A stretch of 64,000 nt of DNA from Sphingobacteriales bacterium (GCA_016700115.1 CP064999.1:2790001-2854000); one strand, 5' to 3'. Shown: positions 46,018-56,580, counted from the stretch's first letter. The notes: a model not told the origin generated them from the sequence alone. A program made the numbers and translations.

Positions 46018-46143
46018 AATTAATTGAGATTTAGATAAATTGGTAGTAAAAAATCATTGAGTTTGGTTCAAAAAAAGCTATCGGGGTTTTAACGTTATAT
46101 TCAAAGTTTGAAAAGTGTAATCAACATAAAATCCTGTAGAATT

Positions 46144-46689
46144 TTATTTGTTAAAAACAAAAGTGGCAGGCGGTGGTGGTGGAATTTGAGCCAATTCTTC
46201 CGGAGTTTTTGCGCGGCGGCGCAACAATTCTAACTGCAGGCTTTTTAAGCCTTTGTTCATCGCCCAAATATGATTGGCTGCAAAAATTGGGCGCATTAAA
46301 AAACTCAAATACCTGAGCAACGGTTTTTCAGCTACAATATTCCAATCATACACGATATCACAAATGTCGGAATCGGGTCGTTGTTTAAAGGTCCAAACAC
46401 CTTTACCGACAAAATCGCCAAAAGCCCGGATTGCAAATCCATTCGGAAATTCTGTTTCCGTTACTTCAAACTTCCATCGCAAAGTATAAGGTAACCATCC
46501 CTTAGTATAAAGATCAATAATTTTGCCAACTCCTCCTTTTTGACCTTTTTCTAAAACAGTTACTTCCAAATATACCGAAGGCCACCATTTTGGCAAGGCT
46601 TCTACTTCTTCCAACAGTCGGTAAACTTCTTCCTGAGTGGCTACTACTTCCCAATAAGTGATAAAATGATAATTGCTGTTGAATATCAT
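46144..46689 (-). CDS. SRPBCC-fold lipid/ligand-binding protein
   Basis: A 181-residue protein of the polyketide cyclase/START-like SRPBCC superfamily, which forms a hydrophobic pocket. Visible are the N-terminal strand and helix (HFITYWEVVATQEEVYRLL), the WWPSVYLEV turn, and the long C-terminal helix (MNKGLKSLQLELLRRR). Ligand unknown. A TATATTTG -7 element at 46713-46706 lies just before the ATG, without an obvious -33 TTG. The proline-rich tail (PPPPPATFV) is unusual for the family. Confidence 0.8.
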   Translation of the reverse strand: MIFNSNYHFITYWEVVATQEEVYRLLEEVEALPKWWPSVYLEVTVLEKGQKGGVGKIIDLYTKGWLPYTLRWKFEVTETEFPNGFAIRAFGDFVGKGVWTFKQRPDSDICDIVYDWNIVAEKPLLRYLSFLMRPIFAANHIWAMNKGLKSLQLELLRRRAKTPEELAQIPPPPPATFVFNK

Positions 46690-46713
46690 GGTTGGTTTTG
46701 GATTTCAAATATA

Positions 46714-47060
46714 AATTAAAAAGGGAAATCGTTTCCTGAATTACCAAATGTTTAAATTGATTGGATGGACAACATAGCAAATCAAAATTCGGGAAATGGT
46801 TAAGAAGAGGATTACAATATGTAGAATATTTTGCTGGAAAAAACCCGGACAAATATAGTAAACATTAATTTAACAGCCATAATTAATAATCCGGTTTAGT
46901 AAACTTTTCAGTTAATAAAGGCAACCCGAAAAGGATTTTACACCTTTTTGATTTTTCATTTACTTTAAGTAACTGGTTCAACAAGCTATTTGTAACTACT
47001 AAAGATTATTTTGGTATAGAGGGAACTAAATACTTCAGTATGAAAAAACCTTTTCTAATT
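46714..47060. other. Intergenic stretch between divergent genes
   Basis: AT-rich, with no credible ORF, RNA gene or repeat. It must contain the promoters of the two divergent flanking genes. Confidence 0.5.
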
Positions 47061-47090
47061 TTGATGTAGCTAATAAGCTGAATACTTTAT
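47061..47090 (+). promoter_or_regulatory. Possible promoter of the O-methyltransferase gene
   Basis: TTG at 47061-47063 and TACTTTAT at 47083-47090 are separated by 19 bases, the right spacing for a Bacteroidota promoter, but the -7 box matches TAnnTTTG at only four of its six fixed positions. It is 25 bases before the ATG. Confidence 0.35.
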
Positions 47091-47115
47091 TTATAAAAGT
47101 CAAACTCCAACAATT

Positions 47116-48159
47116 ATGAAAATCTCACTTTCTCCGGAAAATATTCTTGAGCGAATTGCAGTAATTCTGAATCTTGCACCCTTACCACTTTTAGAGACTC
47201 AAATTGCATTTAATGGTGCAAGGGCTATTATGGCTGCGTCAGATACCGGTATTTTTGAAGCAATGGGCAAAGAAAGCAGAACTTATGATCAAATTGCAGA
47301 AATTGCCGGAACACACAGCTTTGCGACAAAACAGTTGCTTGATAGCTTGACGGCAATGGGATATGTAACCTGGAGTGAAGACAAATACAAATTAAAACCC
47401 AAATATTACAAATGGCTTTTAAAAGAATATCCCTCAAATCTGATTGGAAAACTAAGATTTCAAAAAAGTGAATGGAACTGGATGGCTAAACTCGAAGACT
47501 TTGTGAAAACCGGGCAGCCAATGGATTTACATTCAATTCTAACTGAACAGGAATGGGCAGATTATCAGGACGGTATGCGGGATTTATCTGTAAACACTGC
47601 CAAAGAGTTGGCCGGCAAAATTAAGCTGCCTGCAAATGCTTCAAAAATGTTAGATATTGGCGGGTCTCATGGACTTTATTCTATTGAACTGTGTAAAAAA
47701 CATCCTTCTTTGAACAGTACTATTCTTGAACTTCCGGGAGCAATAGACAGGGCAAGTGCTATTGCTGCCGAACATGGATTACAAGATCGGGTAAAATATC
47801 AGGCTGGCAACGCCCTGACTGATGATTTAGGTACTGAACAGTATGATTTTATAATGATTAACAATGTAGTTCACCATTTTACCGCCGAACAAAACCAGGA
47901 ATTAGCTAAGAAAGTGGCTCGCGCATTGAAAAAAGGAGGATTGTTTGGTATAGGGGAATTTATACGACTTAAAAAACCTGGAGAAGGTGGTGCTGTGGCT
48001 GCTCTTGCCGGTTTATACTTTTCTTTAACCAGCCAATCCGGAACATGGTCTGAAGCTGAAATCAGATCATGGCAGTCAAACGCAGGTTTAACACTTCAAA
48101 AACCAACTACCTTAATGTCGCTCCCGGGTTGGAAGATGGTCGTAGCACAAAAAAGTTAG
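47116..48159 (+). CDS. SAM-dependent O-methyltransferase, plant COMT-like layout
   Basis: A 347-residue class I methyltransferase. Residues 1-100 form a dimerisation/winged-helix part (IFEAMGKESRTYDQIAEIAGT, TKQLLDSLTAMGYV). The catalytic domain has motif I LDIGGSHGLYSIEL near residue 180, an acidic residue after strand 2 (LELPGAI), and MINNVVHHF near 255. The layout is that of small-molecule O-methyltransferases such as carotenoid, polyketide and flavonoid enzymes. The substrate cannot be read from sequence. No biosynthetic genes adjoin it, so it stands alone between an SRPBCC protein and a surface protein. Confidence 0.82.
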   Translation: MKISLSPENILERIAVILNLAPLPLLETQIAFNGARAIMAASDTGIFEAMGKESRTYDQIAEIAGTHSFATKQLLDSLTAMGYVTWSEDKYKLKPKYYKWLLKEYPSNLIGKLRFQKSEWNWMAKLEDFVKTGQPMDLHSILTEQEWADYQDGMRDLSVNTAKELAGKIKLPANASKMLDIGGSHGLYSIELCKKHPSLNSTILELPGAIDRASAIAAEHGLQDRVKYQAGNALTDDLGTEQYDFIMINNVVHHFTAEQNQELAKKVARALKKGGLFGIGEFIRLKKPGEGGAVAALAGLYFSLTSQSGTWSEAEIRSWQSNAGLTLQKPTTLMSLPGWKMVVAQKS

Positions 48160-48501
48160 ATTTTTACTTTGGTTTTGGAAATTTTCTGTGTTCTTCGGTG
48201 AAAACAATAGAGTCATGTGTTTAATCTTGGCTCAATCTAAACAAATTAAATTTAGCCGGCTTGCTAAAATGAGTTTGTTCTTGTTTGCATTGCTTTTCAG
48301 GGATAATTAATTTCAGATACTAGGTTTGCGACAAAACTGTGATTCTGAAATCTTTAACGATAAATAACATAAAATCCAACTTATCAAAATCACTTGATTA
48401 CAACTATTTTGTACCTTTACCCCTCTATGTATTTATAAGAACATTTTTAAAAAGAAATAAAGGCAGTCATTTTGCCAACATACCCAAATCGCTACGACTT
48501 T
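48160..48501. other. Intergenic stretch upstream of the T9SS type A protein
   Basis: About 340 bases with no convincing ORF. TACCTTTA at 48412-48419 resembles a -7 box, with a TTG 15 bases upstream, shorter than the usual spacing. Confidence 0.4.
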
Positions 48502-51500
48502 ATGAAACTTGCTACACTTACTGCCATTTACCGGTTTTTCATATTGATTTATCTGATTACGTTTAGCCCTTTTATAGTACTCTCTCAACAAACAGATGAA
48601 TCAGACGAACCCCCTGTTAGTTGTTTTGTAGATTTGGGAGACATCGTATTTCCCGGAAATCAGTTTTGTGCCAACGAACCTTTGCCAATTCCTTGTGTAG
48701 ATTTTAATACAACAGAAGCGGGGCCGGCAGCAGGGTTAATGTGGGCAGTTTACAGTTGTCAGCCAACTTCTGCCGATCCATTTTCAGATCCTTGTTCAGC
48801 TACCTTTAATGTTTTACTCTCCAACCCGGAGGGAAATCCCATTTTTGGATGTGGGCAAAGTGCTATTTTTGCCAATACCAATATTTTGACTCCCGGAGTT
48901 CCTGTAGTTTGTGTATATCTTGTTCCTATCATCAACAATGATACAACTACCAATTTGCCCGGAACCTGCACAGGGATAGTTCCCGGGTTTTCCTACCCGA
49001 TGATTTGTTTCCTGAACCCGGAAGAAAACCCTGAAATATGCGACAGCGAATGTGAGGGTTTGACCGAAGAAAACGACGAATGTGAAGGCGCTATATCTTT
49101 AACACTTTCTCCCGGAATTTACGGCAACTTTTCTAATGTTTGCAGCACCGCTTTTGACGACCCCTCCGGTGTTCCGTCGTCTTGCTTTGATTCCGACCCT
49201 TATCAGGCATCGGTTTGGTTTACCTTAACCGGAAATGGAGGAACGTATAGCTTGTTTACCCGGAACTGTGAAGGCTCTGCCGAAACTCAGCTGTCCGATT
49301 CTCAAATTTCCATTTATACCGGAACTTGCGGCGGCCCTTATTCTCTTTTGGTTTGTAATGATGATATCGGACCCAATACTTTAGCCGGAATTACCAATTT
49401 TGCCACAACAATCGGCGAAACGTATTTGGTTTTAATAGACGGTTACGAAAACTCAAGGGGTGAATTTTGTATAGAAGTAGTGGAAGTTGTTGCTCCGCCA
49501 CTTTGTGAAGCCGACTTTGGTGAGGTTTCCCCTTCATCTTCAAGTGTAATTTGTGAAAGCGAGGGGTTGACCTTTACCGCTTCCGGGGCTAATACAACCG
49601 GCTATGTTAGTTTTTTTGCTGTAGTAAATACTACTTCAGGAAATATCGTTTTATCAAACAGCGGTACGACGCTGACTATTTCGGGAAGTGCTTTAGGAGC
49701 AGGCACTTATACAGTGCATGCCTTAAATATCGGCAGTGAAGACTTGTCTTCAATCACCCCATTTCCCGCTAATATCGCTCAACTCAACAGCATTTTAGGT
49801 ACCCCCGGTTTGTGCAGTGATTTTGATGCCACCGGGATTTCACTGACTGTTCTTCCAACTCCTAATATTTCGGCTTCAGGCAATAGCCCGCTTTGTGAAG
49901 GGGAAACAATCAACCTTTTCGGAAATACCACGTCCCCCGGAACTGCCTCTTTTTCATGGCAAGGTCCCGGTGGGTATTTTTCAGCTGAACAAAATCCGGT
50001 CATAGTCAACGCAACCACTTCAAATACCGGAACCTATATATTGACCATTACCATTGCCGGATGCCAATCCACACCCGCTTCAACAAGCGTTACAGTTAAT
50101 CCAATTCCAACTGTAATAGCTTCCAACAATAGTCCGGTATGTCAGGGACCTGAAATTCAGTTGAGCGCAGTTACTTCAGCCACAGGAACGGTAACTTTTA
50201 ACTGGGAAGGTCCCAATGCTTTTACCTCTACCTTACAAGATCCTGAGGTGAGCAGTGGCTCTTTTGAAAATTCAGGCATATATACCGTAACCGTTACAGC
50301 AAACGGATGTGTTTCGGAGCCTTCGAGTACAGAAGTTATCATCAACCCTTTGCCAACGGTAGAAGTTTCAGTCAGCAATAGCAACCCCTGTCAGGGAACT
50401 TGTTTTACCTTGAATGCTGTATCAAGTCTTCCGGACGCTGTCTATAACTGGACAGGCCCTGTTGGTTTTGAGTCCAACGAACCCAATCTCGAGTTTTGCG
50501 ATGTTCAGCCGGATATCACCGGGGAATATTGTGTTTTTGTTGTAGTGAATGGCTGTGCTTCTGAACTGTTAAATTGTGTTTCCATCAGCGTTTTGCCACC
50601 GGACGACCCTGCCTGTGCAGAACTCTGTCTGGCAAACTCAGGAATTGTTTTGACAGATGACCCCAATGTTTGTCCGGACGAATTGCTGATTACCCAAATT
50701 ATTGGAGCAACTTCGGGCATTTATCAAACCTATTGGCTATTAACTGATGATGTTGGCAATGTCTTAGAGGTACAGACTAATGGCGATTTCATCATCAGTG
50801 TTTCAGGTTCATACTTTGTATATTCTCTCAATTTTTTAACTGAAGACTCAGCATTGGTAAATACCTTGTTAGATTCCGGAGTTGAAATTTCAGATATTCA
50901 AAATGCAATAACTTCTCTTGAGTTTTGTGCCGCTCTTTCCGCCGGACTACCTGTGCTGATATTGGGAGAAACCTCAGTCGGATGTTTTAACTGTCTCGCA
51001 GATGGAGGAACTGTAACTTATTCGGGAGAAATCAATGTTTGTGAGAATGGAATTACAGAGCCATTTACGTTTACTGCAAACAATACCACCCCGGGATATC
51101 TTACCTATTTGATTATTACAGATGCTGTTACCACTCAGATAATGGCATTTACCGGTGAATCTTCAATCAATTGGACGGCACTTGGCTTGCCGGATGGTTC
51201 TTATACTGTTTTTGCTATAAACTTTGCTGTTGAGTTTGTTTCAGGCATCGAAACCGCACTGAATTCAGGTTTATTGTTGGATGACTTTTTATCGAGTGCA
51301 GGAGATACCGGCTTCTGTTTTGATGTATCAGAAGGAACTACCCAGTTTATAGTAATTCCTTTTGATGTTTCTCCCTGTTCTGAAACTTGTTTTGCTAATT
51401 TTGGAACAATAACACCTCCTTTTGACTCTGAAATATGCCCTGACGAAACAGCAACACCGGCAATTATCAGCGGAGCGGCAACATCCGGTTATACGACCGT

Positions 51501-53148
51501 TTTTCTGGTTACAACCATTGTTAGTGGTTCAGTTTTAATAGTTGATCTAAGCAACAACACCGAAATCACATGTCCCGGAGATGGGGATTATCAAATTCAT
51601 GCACTCAATTATGCAAATATTGATGCCGTTTTAGTTCAAAGTGCGATTGTGATTGGGGATGAAATTTCCTCTATGTTATTTAATCTCAGTGTAGCAGATG
51701 TTTGCTATGATTTTGATATCAATGGTTATTCTTTAACCTGTTTGCCCGAAAATGCAATCGCCTGTTTAGACCCGCTTGCTGTAATTAACCTCACTGAAAC
51801 GCCTGCAGGTGACGGATTAACTTATACTGTTTCTTTTACCGTTACCGGCGGATCAGGCAACTATATTATAGATGGCTTTCCTTCTGATGCAGATTTTATC
51901 AGCGATCCGATTCCCTGTGGAATTTCTTACAATTTTGAAATCACTGACGATGTTGCTTCCGGAATATTGGTCGTCAGCGGTGTTTCACCTTGCGTTTGTG
52001 CTACAAGTGCCGGAACAATGCCCAATTTATTGTCAGCTGCTCCTGTTTGTTGGGGTGGTTCTGTAACATTGACGACCATCAATCCTGTACTGATACCCGG
52101 AGATACCCTGATTTATATACTTCACAATGGAAGCACGACAAACCTTGGAGATTTTCTGGCCATTAGTTCCGATGGCAATTTTGGAATGGACAATGCTTTA
52201 CCCGGGGTAACTTTATTGACCAATACTACTTATTATATATCTCCTGTTGCAGGACCAACCGATCCTGAAGGCAACTTGATTTTTAATGACCCCTGTACAA
52301 AAGTTGGTGAAGGAGCGCCTATTGTTTTCTTAGAACCCATTTCTTATCTGATTAATGAAAGTTGCGATTGGATGACCGGCGATTATACTACTGTGTTGTT
52401 CTTAAGCGGAGGTTTGCCTGAGTATGACAATTCGCAACCCTATTTTATTACGGGCGATATTCAAATGGAGGCATTTTTCGGGCAAAGTGTAACCAATATT
52501 TTCCTGAATGGTACCACTACAATATATGAATACGAAATTACGGATGGAGTTTGTACCGATGTCGTAACTGCCTCAGAAGCTTTTGTTTGTATCAAAACTC
52601 CGATTGTCTTGCTTGAATTTAAAGGAGAGGTTCAACAACGGGGCAACTTACTTAAATGGACAACAGCCACGGAAACCGATAACGATTATTTTTCGTTAGA
52701 ACGCTCTGAAAACGGCACCAACTTTACCCGTATTGCATTGGTTGAAGGTGCAGGAACAAGCATTACAGCGAATAAGTACGAATATCTTGACAAAGAACCA
52801 CCTGCAGGAACTTCTTATTACAGGCTGGTTCAGGTGGATTTTAACGGCACTTCTTCAACTTCTGAAACCATTTCTTTAAAGCGCAAAGAAGCAGTTTTTG
52901 GATTTAATGCCATTTACCCGATTCCTGCCGATAAATTTGTGGAAATTTCATTTACTTCAGAATCTGACACACCGGTTTCAATTGAAGTTTATGATTTGGC
53001 AGGAAAACTTGCCATATCTCTTGATATTTTTGCGCAAAAAGGCACCAATGTTTATTCAATAAATATCTCAGAACTAAGTTCGGGTATGTATTTCATTTCT
53101 TTAAACAACGGCAATAAAGTAATCAGCAACCGGTTTGTAAAAAAATAA
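48502..53148 (+). CDS. Large T9SS type A sorted surface protein with Ig-like domains
   Basis: About 1548 residues. The ATG at 48502 gives a good signal peptide (MKLATLTAIYRFFILIYLIT to VLSQQ); a TTG ten codons earlier is also open but not needed. A jelly-roll-like domain (ECEGAISLTLSPGIYGNFSN, FTLTGNGGTYSLF) lies at about 195-330. Three Ig/PKD-like units follow at about 450-700 (NSPLCEGETINLFG, NFNWEGPNAF, CVSEPSSTEV), then cysteine-rich repeats opening CxANxGxITxxxxxxCPDE. A membrane-proximal segment (LKWTTATETDNDYFSLERSENG) leads to a type A sorting domain (NAIYPIPADKFVEISF, SGMYFISLNNG, NRFVKK). It is probably surface-attached. A strong terminator follows. Confidence 0.88.
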   Translation: MKLATLTAIYRFFILIYLITFSPFIVLSQQTDESDEPPVSCFVDLGDIVFPGNQFCANEPLPIPCVDFNTTEAGPAAGLMWAVYSCQPTSADPFSDPCSATFNVLLSNPEGNPIFGCGQSAIFANTNILTPGVPVVCVYLVPIINNDTTTNLPGTCTGIVPGFSYPMICFLNPEENPEICDSECEGLTEENDECEGAISLTLSPGIYGNFSNVCSTAFDDPSGVPSSCFDSDPYQASVWFTLTGNGGTYSLFTRNCEGSAETQLSDSQISIYTGTCGGPYSLLVCNDDIGPNTLAGITNFATTIGETYLVLIDGYENSRGEFCIEVVEVVAPPLCEADFGEVSPSSSSVICESEGLTFTASGANTTGYVSFFAVVNTTSGNIVLSNSGTTLTISGSALGAGTYTVHALNIGSEDLSSITPFPANIAQLNSILGTPGLCSDFDATGISLTVLPTPNISASGNSPLCEGETINLFGNTTSPGTASFSWQGPGGYFSAEQNPVIVNATTSNTGTYILTITIAGCQSTPASTSVTVNPIPTVIASNNSPVCQGPEIQLSAVTSATGTVTFNWEGPNAFTSTLQDPEVSSGSFENSGIYTVTVTANGCVSEPSSTEVIINPLPTVEVSVSNSNPCQGTCFTLNAVSSLPDAVYNWTGPVGFESNEPNLEFCDVQPDITGEYCVFVVVNGCASELLNCVSISVLPPDDPACAELCLANSGIVLTDDPNVCPDELLITQIIGATSGIYQTYWLLTDDVGNVLEVQTNGDFIISVSGSYFVYSLNFLTEDSALVNTLLDSGVEISDIQNAITSLEFCAALSAGLPVLILGETSVGCFNCLADGGTVTYSGEINVCENGITEPFTFTANNTTPGYLTYLIITDAVTTQIMAFTGESSINWTALGLPDGSYTVFAINFAVEFVSGIETALNSGLLLDDFLSSAGDTGFCFDVSEGTTQFIVIPFDVSPCSETCFANFGTITPPFDSEICPDETATPAIISGAATSGYTTVFLVTTIVSGSVLIVDLSNNTEITCPGDGDYQIHALNYANIDAVLVQSAIVIGDEISSMLFNLSVADVCYDFDINGYSLTCLPENAIACLDPLAVINLTETPAGDGLTYTVSFTVTGGSGNYIIDGFPSDADFISDPIPCGISYNFEITDDVASGILVVSGVSPCVCATSAGTMPNLLSAAPVCWGGSVTLTTINPVLIPGDTLIYILHNGSTTNLGDFLAISSDGNFGMDNALPGVTLLTNTTYYISPVAGPTDPEGNLIFNDPCTKVGEGAPIVFLEPISYLINESCDWMTGDYTTVLFLSGGLPEYDNSQPYFITGDIQMEAFFGQSVTNIFLNGTTTIYEYEITDGVCTDVVTASEAFVCIKTPIVLLEFKGEVQQRGNLLKWTTATETDNDYFSLERSENGTNFTRIALVEGAGTSITANKYEYLDKEPPAGTSYYRLVQVDFNGTSSTSETISLKRKEAVFGFNAIYPIPADKFVEISFTSESDTPVSIEVYDLAGKLAISLDIFAQKGTNVYSINISELSSGMYFISLNNGNKVISNRFVKK

Positions 53149-53187
53149 CCTGCTGCTTAAAACACATCCCTTCTTTTTTATTTGTAT

Positions 53188-53237
53188 AACCTTTTCCCAA
53201 AAACAAGGCAGACTTTGTTTTTGAGAAAAGGTTTTTT
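53188..53237 (+). terminator. Long-stem terminator after the T9SS type A protein
   Basis: A 21-base arm at 53188-53208 pairs with 53213-53233 with two mismatches (outer part AACCTTTTC against GAAAAGGTT), followed by a T run. It lies 40 bp after the stop. Confidence 0.85.
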
Positions 53238-53412
53238 AAAATCTGAACTCATTGAAGAGCAATAGATTGAAAAAAAAGCAATCCGATATTTAGTGGTTGA
53301 TTTATATGTTAAGCCTGAATGATTTTTTCAAACCAAAAGGCTTAAATATAACTTGTTCCTCCCTATTTCAATCATTTAGATTGATTGAACTATGTACAGG
53401 TTGTTATCGGCA

Positions 53413-54075
53413 TTACTGTTGATTCATGTTGTGTTTTTTCAACAATAAGCCGGATAATACCATCATCCAAAGCATGTAGCCATAAATATTGATTCTTTCA
53501 TAAATACCCATACAAGGAGTTGGCAAATTAGCAGCCATAGATGCACCATATAAACCGGCTAAAATTCCAAATATTATAAAAACAACAATAGTTGCCATAG
53601 AATATAATCGAAAGAACTTCCCAAAAGAAGTGGCAGCAAAACCTATAGCGGGAAACATACATAAAAACACTCCTGCTCCGGTGATTATACCATGCATGAC
53701 ATCCATATAATTCCCTTCAACGCCACGAAGATGAATTGGGAAAAACAAAGTTCCGGTTAAGCCGAGAACTTCTTTGCTAATGATTAATATTGAAGCAATG
53801 CGCAAAAATCGGGTTGGACCGGCAACTATCCACATTCCTGTACCAAAAGCATAGATCAAAAAAGCGTAAATGATGAAAGCCGGAACAACAATATATCGGG
53901 TAGGAGCATTGACAGCAAATAGTTCGCTGACTGTTTGGGAGTTTATGCTATAGCCCGGCCATTGTAATGCCGCAATTAAATCGGTAGCAATATAAAGTAT
54001 TGACGAGATAAAGCCACAAAGTAATAAGGCTTTTACAACGCAGGTTTTTCTGAAACTAACAGAGGCTGAATTCAT
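53413..54075 (-). CDS. DUF998 multi-pass membrane protein
   Basis: A 220-residue integral membrane protein with about six helices, of the DUF998 family, whose function is unknown. The family block near the N-terminus is CGFISSILYIATDLIAALQWPGYSINSQTVSEL; GVEGNYMDVMHGIITGAG follows around residue 115. It is 24 bp downstream of the gene at 54100 and probably in the same transcript. Confidence 0.82.
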   Translation of the reverse strand: MNSASVSFRKTCVVKALLLCGFISSILYIATDLIAALQWPGYSINSQTVSELFAVNAPTRYIVVPAFIIYAFLIYAFGTGMWIVAGPTRFLRIASILIISKEVLGLTGTLFFPIHLRGVEGNYMDVMHGIITGAGVFLCMFPAIGFAATSFGKFFRLYSMATIVVFIIFGILAGLYGASMAANLPTPCMGIYERINIYGYMLWMMVLSGLLLKKHNMNQQ

Positions 54076-54099
54076 TTCCTTGTATTTTGAGGAAAGTAT

Positions 54100-55206
54100 T
54101 TATTTCGTTCTAATCCACTTGGATTCCATATAGTATTTGTCAGAATTGATTGTAATGTTTGCTTCCCAACGATAGGTTTTTGGCCAGTTTTTGAATGGTT
54201 TTACGATAAAATACAGAAAACGAAGAACAAGTTTATCGGGTTTGGGTATCCAACCGGAAGAAGGTGTGAGGGAGATATAGAATTGATTCTCCACTCGGCG
54301 GACAGAATATTTTCCTTCTATATAACCTATGCTTGGTTTTCCTGTAATGTTGAAACGACCCTCAACGTTTTTTTTGGGAAGAAAACGATACAAGTCAGGA
54401 AAGGGGGGATTGAAATGCAGGGCTATAGGAGCAATCAGATTTAACCGTACTAATTTATTTATTAAAATTTCACCGTCCTGCTCAGAGAAATGCCATTCAT
54501 ACTTATTGTCTGTCAAAACCACATCAATCTCATTTAACCAAACAGGGCTTAGTTCACCTTTAAATTGAGGGTTTAAAGTTGCAATAAGTGGTTTAGAACT
54601 ATATCGCAGGAAATACATCCACATACAATCCATTGGTAACGGCAACGAATCCGGTCGGTGTTCTTTTCCATTGATTGAAACCCTGAGTTTTGTGTCTTTT
54701 TTTCTGACGAAATAAAAATCATACAGCAATATCAGAGGCAATGCTGAAGGATTTTCCGCTGCATGTCCCATAGGTGCCAGTAAATCGAATGGCTTTCGCG
54801 CAGTTTTGTTTTGTTCTTCGATGTGGAGATCAATTTTTCGGCCGTAGCAGTCGGAAAAAACATAACTGGATTGAACTCCTGACTCATTTATTTCGAATTC
54901 AGCTACTTCAAAACCGGTTTTTATCAACTCATTCAAACCTTTTCCGGCAATATCATATTTTTCCGGTTTTGGATGTAAAGTAGGCTGATAATAAACATCT
55001 ACTTTGCCATCTTTTCTCCAACCAATAACCAAATGCCCCTTTCCGGTTATTTCATCATCAAACACCTGCGGCTCAAATCCGACATAAATGGTATCCGGGT
55101 CTTTTTCAAAGTTAATCAACAAAACTCTGGACATTGGGTCAATATCAATGCTGAATGGGAACAAAACAGGTTTCAAAGTCTTCTTATTAAATAAATGAAG
55201 AAACAA
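54100..55206 (-). CDS. Unrecognised 368-residue soluble protein
   Basis: I do not recognise this family. There is no signal peptide or membrane helix. The sequence is strand-rich with regular aromatic and charged residues (GHLVIGWRKDGKVDVYYQP, FSDCYGRKIDLHIEE, KYEWHFSEQDGEILINKLV), which suggests a large beta-barrel or lipocalin-like (AttH/CrtC-type) fold; that is inference only. Several in-frame ATGs occur in the first 25 codons; MFLHLFNKK gives the longest version and could be too long. It shares a transcript with the DUF998 gene. Confidence 0.65.
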   Translation of the reverse strand: MFLHLFNKKTLKPVLFPFSIDIDPMSRVLLINFEKDPDTIYVGFEPQVFDDEITGKGHLVIGWRKDGKVDVYYQPTLHPKPEKYDIAGKGLNELIKTGFEVAEFEINESGVQSSYVFSDCYGRKIDLHIEEQNKTARKPFDLLAPMGHAAENPSALPLILLYDFYFVRKKDTKLRVSINGKEHRPDSLPLPMDCMWMYFLRYSSKPLIATLNPQFKGELSPVWLNEIDVVLTDNKYEWHFSEQDGEILINKLVRLNLIAPIALHFNPPFPDLYRFLPKKNVEGRFNITGKPSIGYIEGKYSVRRVENQFYISLTPSSGWIPKPDKLVLRFLYFIVKPFKNWPKTYRWEANITINSDKYYMESKWIRTK

Positions 55207-55291
55207 CGGTTTGACATTGTCAGGAATGACAATACAATCTTGCTGTAAATTTCAGATTTATTTCTACTGTTCTTTGTTATTTGCTACTCTT

Positions 55292-55606
55292 TTATTGATA
55301 ATCTTCTCTTACCGGGCAAAAAACATCCATCAGTTTGCAAAAAGTTAAAGCCTTTCCACCGTGAACAACATTAGAAGGGATAACAGCAATCATTCCGGGT
55401 TCATACACTTCAGTTTTTCCATCAACCGTCAATTCAAATTTGCCTTCCAAAACTTGAGTGGTTTGTTCGTGAAGATGTGAATGGCTTGGCAAAACGGCAC
55501 CTATTTTAACCTCCCAAAACGCTATTGTGATACAGTCTGTGTGCACAAACCGGGCTGTATAGCCTTTGATGATTTCTTTGGGTTCGATTTCAGAAAGAAT
55601 TTTCAT
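55292..55606 (-). CDS. Small cupin-domain protein
   Basis: A 104-residue single-domain cupin. The two metal-binding motifs are visible: HSHLHEQTTQVLEGKFEL (residues about 42-59) and PGMIAVIPSNVVHGGKAL (about 71-88), with His42, His44, Glu48 and His84 the likely metal ligands. Such stand-alone cupins act as dioxygenases, isomerases or small-ligand sensors; nothing here decides which. It lies 85 bp upstream of the unrecognised gene at 54100-55206 on the same strand. Confidence 0.85.
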   Translation of the reverse strand: MKILSEIEPKEIIKGYTARFVHTDCITIAFWEVKIGAVLPSHSHLHEQTTQVLEGKFELTVDGKTEVYEPGMIAVIPSNVVHGGKALTFCKLMDVFCPVREDYQ

Positions 55607-55737
55607 TTTGTTGTGGTTACTAATTATTGCCTGAAATAATCCGGTATAAACACATGACTAAGAAAGACACAATGATTTATTGACTGACATAAGGTTGAGA
55701 TACTTGAGTATTGTTTCCAGATACCATACACATAGTT

Positions 55738-56580
55738 TCACTTAGCTCTTAGTATTTTAATCGCTTCACTTTTATTCAGGTCAGACTCCAAAACCAAACT
55801 TTTGATTTCTTTTCCACCACTTATTACAACAATCGCAGCAGTATTCGGTGGAATATTTCCCACATTTTCAGCATACAATTCGATGATATTTTCTTCACCG
55901 GCTAAGGGGATAATGATTTCATGTGGCTTTTTTGTTACGTTGAATTTATCCATTGCAACTTTCCCATTTAATCTTAAGGTTACAATATCTCCGTCTTCCA
56001 AGCCATCATCCCACAATTTAATGGTGATATAATCAGATGATGTGTTTACATGGTCTTTAATGATGACTTTTCTTTTTTCGGATTCAGGTTTTACCGCTTC
56101 TGCAGTATGTTCAACCAATTTTTGAATCTGAAATCTGCCCCCGTCTTTTAAAACATGAGGCTCATTGCAAAAAGTTTGAAATTCTTTTAATCGCCAAATT
56201 CCTTTCATTGAATTGCAGTCCAAAATTTCAATTTCATAAATGCCATTTAACGCAATATTCCCTCCGGAAACTAAAGTGTCTTCATACAATAAGATGGAGT
56301 TTTCTTTTAACTCTCCTTTTAGTGTAGTTTTACTGTTTGGCGCGTTTGGCAGATCATTCCAAATAAAGATACCGGAAAATATCTTTCCTTCAACCTCGCT
56401 GACTTCAATCGTCATTGGATAAGTCGCGTTCAATCCACAAGAATATTGTGTGAATTCACCTATCCAAATTCCTTTTACAAATTCTGCATTTTCTTTTGCT
56501 TCAGGACAGGGTAAATCTTGAGAATAAGCAACTGAACTGATACTTATAGTTAGCATTAAGAGGAGGAGTTTCATTTTCAT
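55738..56580 (-). CDS. Secreted protein with a conserved C-terminal beta domain
   Basis: About 280 residues. The ATG at 56580 (MKMKLLLLMLTISISSVAYSQ) gives a clean signal peptide; sequence upstream in frame is not signal-like. Residues about 25-150 form a beta-rich domain (FVKGIWIGEFTQYSCG, TYPMTIEVSEVEGKIFSGIF). Residues about 180-280 match a pattern I have seen at the ends of many Bacteroidota exported proteins: KLWDDGLEDGDIVTLRLNGK, then PLAGEENIIELYAENVGNIPPNTA. Function unknown; no T9SS sorting signal. Confidence 0.7.
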   Translation of the reverse strand: MKMKLLLLMLTISISSVAYSQDLPCPEAKENAEFVKGIWIGEFTQYSCGLNATYPMTIEVSEVEGKIFSGIFIWNDLPNAPNSKTTLKGELKENSILLYEDTLVSGGNIALNGIYEIEILDCNSMKGIWRLKEFQTFCNEPHVLKDGGRFQIQKLVEHTAEAVKPESEKRKVIIKDHVNTSSDYITIKLWDDGLEDGDIVTLRLNGKVAMDKFNVTKKPHEIIIPLAGEENIIELYAENVGNIPPNTAAIVVISGGKEIKSLVLESDLNKSEAIKILRAK